Part shown: piece by piece, positions 29,813-37,990 of the stretch | Layout: every line of letters starts with the position of its first letter | Numbering within the stretch: position 1 is the stretch's first letter | Source: Desulfofustis glycolicus DSM 9705 | GTDB taxonomy: Bacteria; Desulfobacterota; Desulfobulbia; Desulfobulbales; Desulfocapsaceae | DNA length: 64,000 bases | Assembly: GCF_900130015.1 (NCBI RefSeq) | Contig: NZ_FQXS01000007.1 | Coordinates: forward strand, 115,376 to 179,375 | Reading direction: 5' to 3' | Made by a program: the position numbers and the translations under genes | The notes under the pieces: model-generated | Told to the model about the DNA's origin: nothing | The model's input: the letters and a program-made list of their open reading frames with translations, nothing else | The model's database searches: none

Positions 29813-31024
29813 ATGGGTGAACTGGAAAGACAATTGGAATTGATCGAGCGGGGAGTCGTAGACCTTATTTCCCGGGAAGAACTGGCGAATAAACTGAAAC
29901 GCTCGATCGACACCGGCGTTCCGCTCAAGGTCAAGGCGGGATTCGATCCAACCGCGCCGGATCTGCACCTCGGGCATACGGTGCTTATTCAGAAGCTGAA
30001 GCATTTTCAGGAATTAGGGCATGAGGTCTGGTTTTTGATCGGTGATTTCACCGGGTTGATCGGTGATCCGACCGGCAAATCGGAAACGAGAAAGCCGCTG
30101 ACCCGTGAAGATATCGCCCAAAACGCTGAGACTTACAAAGAACAGGTGTTCAAGATTCTCGATGCCGAGAAGACGAAAATTGCCTTTAACAGTCAGTGGC
30201 TCGGTGAGCTCGATTCCTTTGCGATGATCCATCTGGCTTCGGAGTTGACCGTTGCGCGAATGCTCGAACGCGACGACTTCAAGAAGCGCTTTGAAAGTGG
30301 ACGACCGATCTCCATTCACGAATTTCTCTACCCCCTCATTCAGGGATATGACTCGGTGGCCATGAAGGCGGACGTCGAGTTGGGCGGTACCGATCAGCTG
30401 TTCAATCTTCTCATGGGTCGGGACATGCAACGCGCCCGGAATCAGGAACCCCAGGTCGTGTTGACCATGCCGCTGCTGGAAGGGCTGGATGGGGTTAACA
30501 AGATGAGCAAGTCGTTGGGCAACTACATCGGCATCAGCGAAAGCGCTGCCAATATCTACGGCAAGACCATGTCTGTTTCCGATGAACTGATGTTTCGCTA
30601 TTACGAATTGCTCAGCGACAGCTCGATAGAGGAAATCGCCGCGCTCCGAACGGGAATGGAAGAGGGTCGTCTGCACCCGAAAGCGGTCAAGCAGCAACTG
30701 GCCAGGGAATTGACCGCGCGCTTTCATTCTGCGGACGCGGCCCGCCAGGCAGAGGAGAATTTCGCCAGCGTTTTCAGCAAACATGAAGTGCCCGATGACC
30801 TGCCTGAATATGCACTGACGGCGACCGAAGCGGTGTGGCTGCCGAAACTGCTCGCCGATGCCGGTCTCGTCTCGTCTACTTCGGAAGGCCGGCGGATGAT
30901 CGATCAGTCGGCTGTCAGTATCGATGGTGAGAAGATAACCGACAGCGGCTGTACGGTGGCGCCGAGCGGCACGAAGATAGTCAAGGTCGGCAAACGGCGA
31001 TTCTGCAGGGTCGTTTTTCTCTGA
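29813..31024 (+). CDS. tyrS: Tyrosyl-tRNA synthetase
   Basis: The product is 403 residues. The class I signatures are HLGHT (for HIGH) near residue 50 and KMSKS near residue 230, and the C-terminal S4-like RNA-binding domain includes [18 protein letters not shown]. It charges tRNA-Tyr with tyrosine. It follows rny by 46 bp, with a GGAAGGAG site nearby, and repeat copy B begins 25 bp after its stop. Confidence 0.96.
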   Translation: MGELERQLELIERGVVDLISREELANKLKRSIDTGVPLKVKAGFDPTAPDLHLGHTVLIQKLKHFQELGHEVWFLIGDFTGLIGDPTGKSETRKPLTREDIAQNAETYKEQVFKILDAEKTKIAFNSQWLGELDSFAMIHLASELTVARMLERDDFKKRFESGRPISIHEFLYPLIQGYDSVAMKADVELGGTDQLFNLLMGRDMQRARNQEPQVVLTMPLLEGLDGVNKMSKSLGNYIGISESAANIYGKTMSVSDELMFRYYELLSDSSIEEIAALRTGMEEGRLHPKAVKQQLARELTARFHSADAARQAEENFASVFSKHEVPDDLPEYALTATEAVWLPKLLADAGLVSSTSEGRRMIDQSAVSIDGEKITDSGCTVAPSGTKIVKVGKRRFCRVVFL

Positions 31025-31049
31025 TTGACCCGCGCCTTCTCCTGTCGTT

Positions 31050-31272
31050 CTAACCTCCATGACTGATGGTCACAACGAAGCATGAAAATCGGTATCGTGG
31101 TCGGATGGGCTGGTTGATCCTCCCTCCGGCTGCTGCGCTGCGGCCTGATCGGCTGGTCTCCGAGGTCGGCAGACAGGCCATCCATGACCTGGCCGCCACC
31201 CTTCGGGCCTGATTCTCCGCCCCGCCGGGCCTACGCGATGCAGCCTCCGAGAGAACCAACCAGCCCGGGGAG
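31050..31272 (-). repeat. Dispersed GC-rich repeat, copy B (inverted)
   Basis: Read on the minus strand, this matches copy A at 5019-5257 and copy C at 42515-42732 along almost its whole length. It includes CTCCCCGGGCTGG at one end and TTTTCATG near the other. It lies between the convergent tyrS and perR-like genes. The frame starting at ATGGATGGCC stays open as in copy A, but the translated ends differ. Confidence 0.8.
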
Positions 31273-31302
31273 TTCAGCCTGTGGAACTGATTTTCATATA
31301 AA

Positions 31303-31353
31303 AAAACGAAACCGGCCCCTGCTCTGTGAAAGAGCAGGGGCCGGTTTCGTTTT
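31303..31353. terminator. Strong bidirectional terminator between tyrS and the PerR-like gene
   Basis: A 23-base perfect stem (AAAACGAAACCGGCCCCTGC and on) around a GTGA-type loop, flanked by A-run and T-run. It serves convergent transcripts from both sides. Confidence 0.92.
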
Positions 31354-31383
31354 GTCTCATGCCGGTATGCCGGCTACAGGTTC

Positions 31384-31812
31384 TCAGTTGATCGTTACCT
31401 GTTTGGCGGCGGCGCGGGCGCAATCCGGACAGATTCCGGAAAATTCGATATGGTGGCCGAGGATCTGGTAATCACAGGCTTTGGCGGCGAGCCGATTAAG
31501 CTTGCTCTGGACCGGCAGTTCGATGTCGTCGACACGTCCGCATTCGCTGCAGCGAACGTGATAATGGAGAATTGTCGTGGCGTCGAAGCGCTTCTGCGTG
31601 CCGCCTACCTCCAGCTTGAGGATCAGCCCGGTCTCAGCCATCAATTCGAGGTTACGGTACACGGTGCCCAGGCCGATCCGCGGCAGCCGTTTGCGGACCA
31701 TATCATAGACCTCGTTGGCGGTCGGATGCGAGGTCACCTTGCCGAGTTCTTCAAGGATGATCTGGCGCTGTGCGGTGAGCCTCATTTTCGGTGACTGATC
31801 ATCAATATCCAT
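31384..31812 (-). CDS. Fur-family metal regulator, PerR-like
   Basis: The product is 142 residues. A winged helix with GLGTVYRNLELM precedes the dimerisation domain with HYHVRCSECG and GICPDC, two CxxC pairs for a structural zinc. The regulatory metal ligands read as RFD, HYH and a later Asp, closer to the PerR set (His, Asp, His, His, Asp) than to Fur, so a peroxide-sensing role is likely. It controls genes by binding palindromic A/T-rich operators with Fe or Mn bound. A palindrome lies in its own promoter region. Confidence 0.85.
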   Translation of the reverse strand: MDIDDQSPKMRLTAQRQIILEELGKVTSHPTANEVYDMVRKRLPRIGLGTVYRNLELMAETGLILKLEVGGTQKRFDATTILHYHVRCSECGRVDDIELPVQSKLNRLAAKACDYQILGHHIEFSGICPDCARAAAKQVTIN

Positions 31813-31851
31813 AATAGTTATCCCGAGATGAATAAAAATTGATAAAATTTC

Positions 31852-31866
31852 TTATTAGCATAATAG
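31852..31866 (-). promoter_or_regulatory. Candidate PerR/Fur-type operator upstream of the PerR-like gene
   Basis: TTATTA-GCA-TAATAG is nearly palindromic and resembles the TTATAAT-type half-sites bound by PerR. It lies about 40 bp before the start codon in very AT-rich DNA, where such patterns also occur by chance. Autoregulation is inferred. Confidence 0.4.
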
Positions 31867-31923
31867 AATGAAAAAAAAATTCAATAGAAAATGTTCAGTC
31901 AGCCTGCCATGTTCTGTCAATCA

Positions 31924-33213
31924 TTACCGATCAGCATTCACCTGGGGATTGAAGTAGCCGAAGCGCAGATGGGGCAATCGTGTTTTCAGTTGTGTCAGCC
32001 AGTGGCGCAGGCCGATACCGGGTTCGGCTGGCACGGCAAGGGATGAAAAATAGTAATGCGGGTCTATGTTGAGATTACGTAGTTGGATATAATCGACGCC
32101 GTCGGTCTGCACCAGATCGGCAAGCGCTTCGAGTTCCCCGATCGTATCGGTAAAACCCGGAAGAATGAAGTAATTCAGGGAAACAAATTTACCCCGCTTT
32201 TTCATAGTGCGGATTGATTGACGAACATCGGCAAACCGATAACCCCGAGGCCGGTAATAGCCTTCGTAGTAGGACGCTCTGGCGGAATTGAGCGAGACGC
32301 GGAGGCTGTCCAGGCCGGCACGGGCCAGGCGATCGACGGCGTCGGGCAGCGAGGCGTTGGAGTTGCAGTTGATGGTTCCCCTGGTCGTCTGTCGGCGGAT
32401 GGCCTGGATTGATGTTGCCAGCAGATTGGCCTGCAGGAGCGGTTCACCTTCGCATCCCTGGCCGAAGCTGACGATCGGTGACGGTGCTGTTTGCAGGTGC
32501 GGCACGGCTATCTCGCAGATCTCCCGAGAACTTGGCACGAATGCGATGCGATCCTGGGTGGACGGGCAACAACCCGATTCCTGGAGGGAAATACACCCGA
32601 GACAGCGAGCATTGCAGATCGGTGAGGAGGGCAGCGGGGCTTCCCAGCGCCCGAGAAAATAATTCCGGGCAGCCGGGCAATGGTAGGTCAGGCAACAGAT
32701 GCCGAGATGCTGAATCAGACGATTATCCCGGTGTCGTTTCAACAACTTTTGGGTCAAGCGGGTAATCTGCTCTTGCCTGAAATTGCGTGCATCCTGGCGC
32801 TGATCGCTATCGCTGCGAAAACCAGTAACCCAGAAACGCCCCAGGTGCCAGCCGACGGCGGTGTAAGCGAAGAGCGGCAGGAGCGGTGCGTCTGCACGGC
32901 GCTGATAAGCGGCGGTGTAAAGTGCCGTATGGGCAGGGGCCATGAAGGCGGCCACCGCCAGGATCGGCTTGCCCGGTTGACCGGGATGTTCTTCAAGCAG
33001 CAGCGGTTCGCCGGTTGCCGGGTCGGTACCGACCGGCAACCGGCCCGGCAGGACGAATAATTCACTGCCCTCGGGCAACTCGATCAGGTCGGCGGTGGCC
33101 GGGCGGACGATCTGCTCATGGGCCATGCCGGCCATGGCCAGATCTGGAAAATCACGGATACGACCCTGCTCGTCGGCAAAGACAAGTGCAGGCGTCGCGA
33201 CGGGGTGCTTCAC
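31924..33213 (-). CDS. Radical SAM protein of unknown substrate
   Basis: The product is 429 residues. The [4Fe-4S] motif is CNARCLGC (C-x3-C-x2-C) near residue 200, with further Cys residues around it (SGCCPS, GICCLTYHCP). After the cluster come the SAM-binding strand FGQGCEGEPLL and a TIM-barrel section with SLNSARASYYEGYYRP and NYFILPGFTDTIGE. About 195 residues precede the radical SAM core, unlike typical small enzymes of this class. The start is GTG, overlapping the stop of the 141-residue gene by four bases. The substrate cannot be told. Confidence 0.85.
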   Translation of the reverse strand: MKHPVATPALVFADEQGRIRDFPDLAMAGMAHEQIVRPATADLIELPEGSELFVLPGRLPVGTDPATGEPLLLEEHPGQPGKPILAVAAFMAPAHTALYTAAYQRRADAPLLPLFAYTAVGWHLGRFWVTGFRSDSDQRQDARNFRQEQITRLTQKLLKRHRDNRLIQHLGICCLTYHCPAARNYFLGRWEAPLPSSPICNARCLGCISLQESGCCPSTQDRIAFVPSSREICEIAVPHLQTAPSPIVSFGQGCEGEPLLQANLLATSIQAIRRQTTRGTINCNSNASLPDAVDRLARAGLDSLRVSLNSARASYYEGYYRPRGYRFADVRQSIRTMKKRGKFVSLNYFILPGFTDTIGELEALADLVQTDGVDYIQLRNLNIDPHYYFSSLAVPAEPGIGLRHWLTQLKTRLPHLRFGYFNPQVNADR

Positions 33214-33635
33214 TTCGGGCGAAGCGCCTTGGTAACGGAATCGACGGCCCGGTAAATGTCGATATCTTCACCAAAGACATCCTGGATGCTGCCGTGGTCA
33301 ACCAGGTCTTCGATGATGAACTGCGTCAAATAAAGGGTTACGATATTGGGGTCTTGGACCAGTGTTCGCACCGGGGCGAGTTTCAGTTGCAGATCGAACT
33401 CTTCGAGCAGATGCAAGGAGCGGAGTTGTTTTTCAAAAGCGTTGCGGATATCTTCAACCGATGTCGTTTCGATAATTTTTTTATCAATCAGTCGCTGAAC
33501 CAGTTTGGTTGCCAGTAGATCTGCGTGATCTCTCGCAAAGATAAACATCTTGCGGCGTTCCTGTTCGCGTTTGCGGTCGATTGCTCGCACGGCTTTGTCG
33601 GTGGCGCGATTGGGATTAACATGCATTTTGGCCAT
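33210..33635 (-). CDS. Small conserved-looking protein coupled to the radical SAM gene
   Basis: The product is 141 residues, soluble and mostly helical, with a very basic N-terminus (residues 1-30, many Lys and Arg) and a body rich in Leu, Ile and Asp. I do not recognise the family. AGGAG lies just before the ATG. Its stop overlaps the GTG start of the radical SAM gene (GTGA), so both products are probably made together. It could be a substrate, carrier or partner of that enzyme; the sequence lacks the Cys- or Gly-rich tail of a typical ribosomal peptide precursor. Confidence 0.7.
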   Translation of the reverse strand: MAKMHVNPNRATDKAVRAIDRKREQERRKMFIFARDHADLLATKLVQRLIDKKIIETTSVEDIRNAFEKQLRSLHLLEEFDLQLKLAPVRTLVQDPNIVTLYLTQFIIEDLVDHGSIQDVFGEDIDIYRAVDSVTKALRPK

Positions 33636-33786
33636 CTATTTGTCTCCTGGGCAATGCCGGTGATACGGGGAGTTGTCGGGATTTTTGAAAAATCAACAGT
33701 CTATTGTAAACTGAAATCAAAAATAGCACCAGAGCAAAGTGGTTTTGGCTGGAATACAAATAAGCGCCGGCGACTGTCGATTGTTC

Positions 33787-33815
33787 TTGTGTTTTTTTAC
33801 ACGATTTTTTATATT
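33787..33815 (+). promoter_or_regulatory. Probable sigma-70-type promoter of pal
   Basis: TTGTGT and TATATT are separated by 17 bp in an AT-rich stretch upstream of pal. Start of transcription would leave a 5' leader of about 110 nt. Confidence 0.45.
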
Positions 33816-33831
33816 TAGAGTCCAATAAGAG

Positions 33832-33868
33832 GTTCCAAGCAAACTCCGGCTGAAACTCCGCTTGGAAC
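33832..33868 (+). other. Hairpin in the pal 5' leader
   Basis: GTTCCAAGC and GCTTGGAAC form a perfect nine-base stem with a 19-base loop about 65 bp before the pal start. There is no T-run. It could stabilise the leader or be a regulatory element. Confidence 0.5.
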
Positions 33869-33932
33869 TATCAGCGCGTTTCCGCGAGCACACGTCGCAC
33901 TTAAAAAAAATACAATTTCGGGAGGTTTTACC

Positions 33933-34445
33933 ATGTGGAGCAGAGTACGGGCCTTACTGCCCGCGTTGATGATTCTCAGTCTTGTCCTGTTTTCTGGTTG
34001 TGCCGACAGCGATACGGATGAAGCGATGAAACCTTCCACCGGCGACGCCGGTGCGATGGGCAAGGAAGAGTCTCTTGAGTCGAAAGGAGTTGGAATATCC
34101 GAGGGACGAACTTCGGAAGGTATGCTGCCCGTTTATTTCGATTTCGATTCCTCTGACATCCGGCAGGATCAGGTTTCCCGGATTCAGGTCAATGCCGATT
34201 TCATGAAAGGCGATGACGGCACGGTTCGCATCGAGGGCAATTGCGATCCGCGCGGCACCAACGAATACAACATGGCTTTGGGTGAACGGCGCGCACTCAG
34301 TGCCAAGAAATACCTGGTCAATCTTGGTGTTCCTGAGGAGCGGTTGACGACGATCAGCTACGGTGAAGAGCGATTGCTGGTGCATGGACAGGATGAGTTG
34401 TCCTATGCCCAGAACCGCCGTGACGACTTTGTCATTGCCGAATAA
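33933..34445 (+). CDS. pal: Peptidoglycan-associated lipoprotein (Pal/OmpA family)
   Basis: The product is 170 residues. A lipoprotein signal ends in the lipobox LFSGC (Cys about residue 23). The C-terminal OmpA-like domain begins at VYFDFDSSDI and contains the peptidoglycan-binding pattern GNCDPRGTNEYNMALGERRA. Pal tethers the outer membrane to peptidoglycan with the Tol system; no tol genes are nearby. CGGGAGG sits before the ATG. A clear terminator follows. Confidence 0.92.
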   Translation: MWSRVRALLPALMILSLVLFSGCADSDTDEAMKPSTGDAGAMGKEESLESKGVGISEGRTSEGMLPVYFDFDSSDIRQDQVSRIQVNADFMKGDDGTVRIEGNCDPRGTNEYNMALGERRALSAKKYLVNLGVPEERLTTISYGEERLLVHGQDELSYAQNRRDDFVIAE

Positions 34446-34464
34446 TTTTGTTCTTTGTTTTTTT

Positions 34465-34497
34465 GATTGCGGGCCTGCGGGCCCGCAATCTATTTTT
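34465..34497 (+). terminator. Intrinsic terminator after pal
   Basis: Eleven-base stem (GATTGCGGGCC with GGCCCGCAATC) and loop TGCG, followed by TATTTTT. It lies only 10 bp before the skp start codon, so it could also lower skp expression from the pal promoter. Confidence 0.85.
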
Positions 34498-34506
34498 GGG
34501 GGAGTC

Positions 34507-35037
34507 ATGTTGAAACGATTCTTGCGCAGTGCCGGTATCGGGGTGTGCGCTGTCTTGCTGCTGTGGTCCGGAGGCGTTCAGGCCGAGGATGTGAAACTGG
34601 GAGTGATGAACGTCCAGCGGGTACTCGTTGAATGTGCCGCCGGTAAAGCCGCCAAGGCTCGCTTTGATGACAAAATGCAGGAACTGCAGGCAACGCTGAA
34701 GAGCGAAGAAGATGAGTTGCTGGCAATGCAGAAAGACATAGAAAAGAAGAGTTCCGCCTGGAGTGAAGATACGAAGCAAGAGAAGATGCGGGATTTTCAG
34801 AGGAAACGGCGGGAGGCTCAGGAAAAAGCTGAAGATGCCCGCTTTGAACTGAAGGCGATGCAGGACAAGGAGTTGGACCCTATTTTGAAAACCCTCGAGA
34901 AAGTGGTCAAGGATTACGGTGAAGCCAACGGCTATTCGCTGCTCATCGATTCTCGGAGCGGTGTCTTGCATGCTGCCCAGGGGATAGATATTACCGATCA
35001 GATCATCGTCGAACTCGATGCCGCCATGGCCAAGTAA
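34507..35037 (+). CDS. skp: Periplasmic chaperone Skp/OmpH family
   Basis: The product is 176 residues. A signal peptide (about 1-26, ending VQAED) precedes a body with VKLGVMNVQRVLVE, a long helical charged region (about 55-130), and a C-terminal YSLLIDSRSGVLHAAQGIDITDQII. Skp carries unfolded outer-membrane proteins across the periplasm. In E. coli it lies beside bamA, which is not seen here. The ATG at 34507, after GGGGGAG, is the start. Confidence 0.88.
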   Translation: MLKRFLRSAGIGVCAVLLLWSGGVQAEDVKLGVMNVQRVLVECAAGKAAKARFDDKMQELQATLKSEEDELLAMQKDIEKKSSAWSEDTKQEKMRDFQRKRREAQEKAEDARFELKAMQDKELDPILKTLEKVVKDYGEANGYSLLIDSRSGVLHAAQGIDITDQIIVELDAAMAK

Positions 35038-35088
35038 TCACGGCCGGCTGAGCAGAGGCGTGGCCAAGGGTCGCGATGGATTTGTAAA

Positions 35089-35127
35089 AAAGCACGGGGT
35101 GCGGTGATCGACCCGTGCTTTTTTTTT
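35089..35127 (+). terminator. Intrinsic terminator after skp
   Basis: AGCACGGG and CCCGTGCT form the stem, followed by a run of nine T. The A-run before it would also let it act on leftward transcripts. Confidence 0.9.
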
Positions 35128-35297
35128 GCTGTTTGCCGCGAAAGGCCCGGCACGTTATATCTGTCATGTAGGCTACGGCCGAGTGGCGCAGGCGATGAAC
35201 GAGGGGCCTTGCCAACAGCGGAAGGGCCGAACGGCTCCGTTTTTTCATCAAATAGTTTTCAAGAGAGCCGGCAGGAATATCGGGTCGGGGAATGATC

Positions 35298-36179
35298 ATG
35301 GGATGGAAGAGTATGACCGGCTACGGCCGGGCTGAATGTGAGCGTGATGGCAGGATCTGGAGTGTTGAAGTGCGCAGTGTCAACAACCGTTTTCTCGATG
35401 CCAAGATCAGGCTGCCGCGTGATTACGGCCAGTTGGAAGACGGGATACGCCGGCGGGTTGCCGAGTTTCACCAGCGGGGCCGGGTAGATTTGTCGCTGTC
35501 GGTCGGGGGCGATTTTTCCGATCTGGTGTCGATTCGCTTTGACGCCAAGATTGCGGCTACGTACCAGCAGGCGCTGCACAGTCTTGCCGCGCATACCGGT
35601 CTCTCCCCGGACATCGATCTGCTGCATTTTGCCAATCTGCCCGACATCCTGATCAGGGAGCAGCGTTCTGAAGATCTCGATGCCATCGCGCCGTCCATCG
35701 ATCGGGTGGTCTGCGAAGCCTTGCAGCGCTGCCTGGAAATGCGGGTAAAAGAGGCGGCTCACCTCAGCGAAGATCTCGGCAGGCGATTGCGTTCGTTTGC
35801 CACCGTTTTGGCAAGTATTGAAGATCATCTCCCGGAGTTGATCAGCCAGCGGGAGACGGCCCTCAAGGAACGGCTGGACAAATTGCTCGGCCATGTCGAG
35901 CTCGATCCGGCCCGTCTTGCCCAGGAAGTGGCTATGCTGGCAGACAAGACCGATGTTACCGAAGAATTGGTCCGTTTGCACAGCCATATCAAGCAATTTG
36001 ATGATTTGCTCGAGTCGCCCGAACCGGTCGGTCGCACCCTTGATTTCCTCATCCAGGAGTTCTTGCGGGAAGTGAATACCATGGCCTCAAAGATCAACGA
36101 TGCCCGCATTGCCCAGCAAACCGTCGCGTTGAAAAGCGAGTTGGAAAAGATGCGGGAACAAGTCCAAAATATCGAATAG
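35298..36179 (+). CDS. yicC: YicC-family endoribonuclease-like protein
   Basis: The product is 293 residues from the ATG at 35298, which has GGGGA six bases upstream; an ATG at 35292 is the alternative. The start MTGYGRAECE and RSVNNRFLDAKIRLP are hallmarks of YicC, as is the C-terminal RTLDFLIQEFLREVNTMASKI. YicC proteins have been linked to RNA cleavage and small-RNA control. The gene heads a unit with remA, gmk and rlmB. Confidence 0.92.
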   Translation: MGWKSMTGYGRAECERDGRIWSVEVRSVNNRFLDAKIRLPRDYGQLEDGIRRRVAEFHQRGRVDLSLSVGGDFSDLVSIRFDAKIAATYQQALHSLAAHTGLSPDIDLLHFANLPDILIREQRSEDLDAIAPSIDRVVCEALQRCLEMRVKEAAHLSEDLGRRLRSFATVLASIEDHLPELISQRETALKERLDKLLGHVELDPARLAQEVAMLADKTDVTEELVRLHSHIKQFDDLLESPEPVGRTLDFLIQEFLREVNTMASKINDARIAQQTVALKSELEKMREQVQNIE

Positions 36180-36223
36180 CCGGGTTTCGACCACGAACAA
36201 CCTTCGCTTGTTGAGACAACACA

Positions 36224-36523
36224 ATGCAACTGCTCAATATCGGTTACGGCAACACGGTTATGGTGGAGCGGGTTGTCGCGGTGATCAATACCGGCTCGTC
36301 CCCGGCCCGCAAGCTCAAGGAACTGGCCAAAAATGCTGAGCGTCTGATTGATGTGACCGAAGGCCGCCGGACCCGTTCGATCATAATCACCGATTCCAAT
36401 CATGTCATTCTCTCTTCGGTGCAGCCCGACACCCTAGCCCAGCGCGTCGCCGCGCTGCAGACTGTCCCGCATCTGGCCGAGGCGCGCGAGGCGACGCGCC
36501 TGGAAGCAGACGGAGAGCGCTGA
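36224..36523 (+). CDS. remA: RemA/DUF370-family protein
   Basis: The product is 99 residues. [27 protein letters not shown] and [26 protein letters not shown] match the DUF370/RemA pattern. In Bacillus subtilis RemA is a DNA-binding ring protein that activates biofilm matrix genes. In this lineage the role is unknown, and the setting between yicC and gmk is the common one for the family. The stop overlaps the gmk start by one base. Confidence 0.9.
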   Translation: MQLLNIGYGNTVMVERVVAVINTGSSPARKLKELAKNAERLIDVTEGRRTRSIIITDSNHVILSSVQPDTLAQRVAALQTVPHLAEAREATRLEADGER

Positions 36524-37131
36524 TGGGCGGTAGCCTCTTTATCGTTTCCGCGCCGTCCGGTACCGGAAAGACGACGCTGCTCAGGCGGGTCATGCAAGAG
36601 GTCGGGCACCTTGTCTTCTCCATCTCCCATACCACCCGGTCGCCGCGACGTGGAGAGGTTGACGGGCGAGACTACTATTTTGTCGATACCGATCGTTTTT
36701 CCGCAATGATCCAGGATAACGCGTTTCTCGAGTGGGCCAAGGTCCATGACAATTATTACGGGACCGCCATTTCTCCACTGTCGAGCAGATTGGAACAGGA
36801 CAATGACGTGATTCTCGATATCGACGTGCAGGGAGCGGCCCTTGTCAGGGCGGCCGGAACCTTCCCGGCGGTATCGATTTTCGTCGCTCCGCCCGATCTC
36901 GATGAATTGGAAAAGCGGTTGCGTGGTCGAGGCAGTGACGATGAAGAGACGATAAGCCGGCGCCTGACGAACGCCCGTCAGGAGATGGCGCAGCGGCACG
37001 ACTATGAATACCTGATTGTTAACGATCGCCTCGATGATGCGGTCAGCATGTTGTGTGGCATCATCTTTGCGGAGCGGGCGCGCTGCCGGCGAGGCATCGA
37101 CGGCAGTCCGTTGAGCGGTTTTCGAACATGA
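36523..37131 (+). CDS. gmk: Guanylate kinase
   Basis: The product is 202 residues with the P-loop APSGTGKTTLL near the start, SHTTRSPRRGEVDGRDYYFV for GMP binding, and DIDVQGAALVR. It converts GMP to GDP. It overlaps remA by one base and rlmB by four bases (ATGA), so the four genes are translationally linked. Confidence 0.95.
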   Translation: MGGSLFIVSAPSGTGKTTLLRRVMQEVGHLVFSISHTTRSPRRGEVDGRDYYFVDTDRFSAMIQDNAFLEWAKVHDNYYGTAISPLSSRLEQDNDVILDIDVQGAALVRAAGTFPAVSIFVAPPDLDELEKRLRGRGSDDEETISRRLTNARQEMAQRHDYEYLIVNDRLDDAVSMLCGIIFAERARCRRGIDGSPLSGFRT

Positions 37132-37961
37132 CGGAGCCACGTCGAAAAGAGCGGCCCCGTACCGGTGAGCAGCGTATCCGCTATAGCGAAGATCTGCTCT
37201 GGGGTGTTCATTCGGTAACCGAGGCGATGCGCCGGGATCCGGAACGGATCACCGAGTTGATCCTACAAAAAGATCGACAGGGAAACCGCTGGCAGGAATT
37301 GATCGAGAGCGCCCGGGCGGCGGGGATCAAGTGTTCCTTTACGCAACGCATCAAGATCACCGGCAGTCCGGAGGGGAATATCAATCATCAGGGGGTGGTG
37401 GCCCGCGGTTCGGCGGCTCGGCTCATGCCATTCGATGATCTGCTCGCCCTGTTCTCCGAAGCGGTTGCCGCCGGGCAGCGGCCGCGGCTCCTGGCCTGCG
37501 ATTCGCTGCAAGACCCGCATAACCTCGGAGCAATCATTCGTTCGGCGCACGCGGCCGGCGTGCGGTTTGTCATCACGACCCGGGAACGCTCGGCCCCGCT
37601 CGGCGGTACGGCGGCAAAAGCGGCCGCAGGCGCTTTGTCGCTGGTTCATCTCTGCCAGGTGACTAATCTTGCCGGTGCGCTGCAGAGCTTGAAAAAGGCG
37701 GGTGCCTGGGTGTTCGGCGCGGTCAGGGACGAGGCGGCTGAATCTATTTACCAGACCGACTTCGACCTGCCGGTCTGCCTCGTCGTCGGCAATGAAGGAC
37801 AGGGGATCAGGCCGCTGGTACGGCGCCATTGCGATCGATTGGTGACCATTCCGATGGCCGGCGGTATGGAGTCGCTTAACAGCAGTGTGGCCGGTGCGGT
37901 AATCATGTTCGAGATGCATCGGCAGAGCCTGCTGGTACACAAGGGCGATCAGCCTCGTTGA
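37128..37961 (+). CDS. rlmB: 23S rRNA 2'-O-methyltransferase (SpoU family, RlmB type)
   Basis: The product is 277 residues. The N-terminal substrate-binding part (LLWGVHSVTEAMRRDPERI) precedes the SPOUT domain with motifs DSLQDPHNLGAIIRSAHAAGV, VVGNEGQGIRPLV and IPMAGGMESLNSSVAGAV. RlmB methylates G2251 of 23S rRNA. The first 18 residues are basic and disordered. The ATG at 37128 overlaps the gmk stop. Confidence 0.9.
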   Translation: MTEPRRKERPRTGEQRIRYSEDLLWGVHSVTEAMRRDPERITELILQKDRQGNRWQELIESARAAGIKCSFTQRIKITGSPEGNINHQGVVARGSAARLMPFDDLLALFSEAVAAGQRPRLLACDSLQDPHNLGAIIRSAHAAGVRFVITTRERSAPLGGTAAKAAAGALSLVHLCQVTNLAGALQSLKKAGAWVFGAVRDEAAESIYQTDFDLPVCLVVGNEGQGIRPLVRRHCDRLVTIPMAGGMESLNSSVAGAVIMFEMHRQSLLVHKGDQPR

Positions 37962-37990
37962 AGCGGGTTTGAGGCTCTGTCGGCGGCCGG

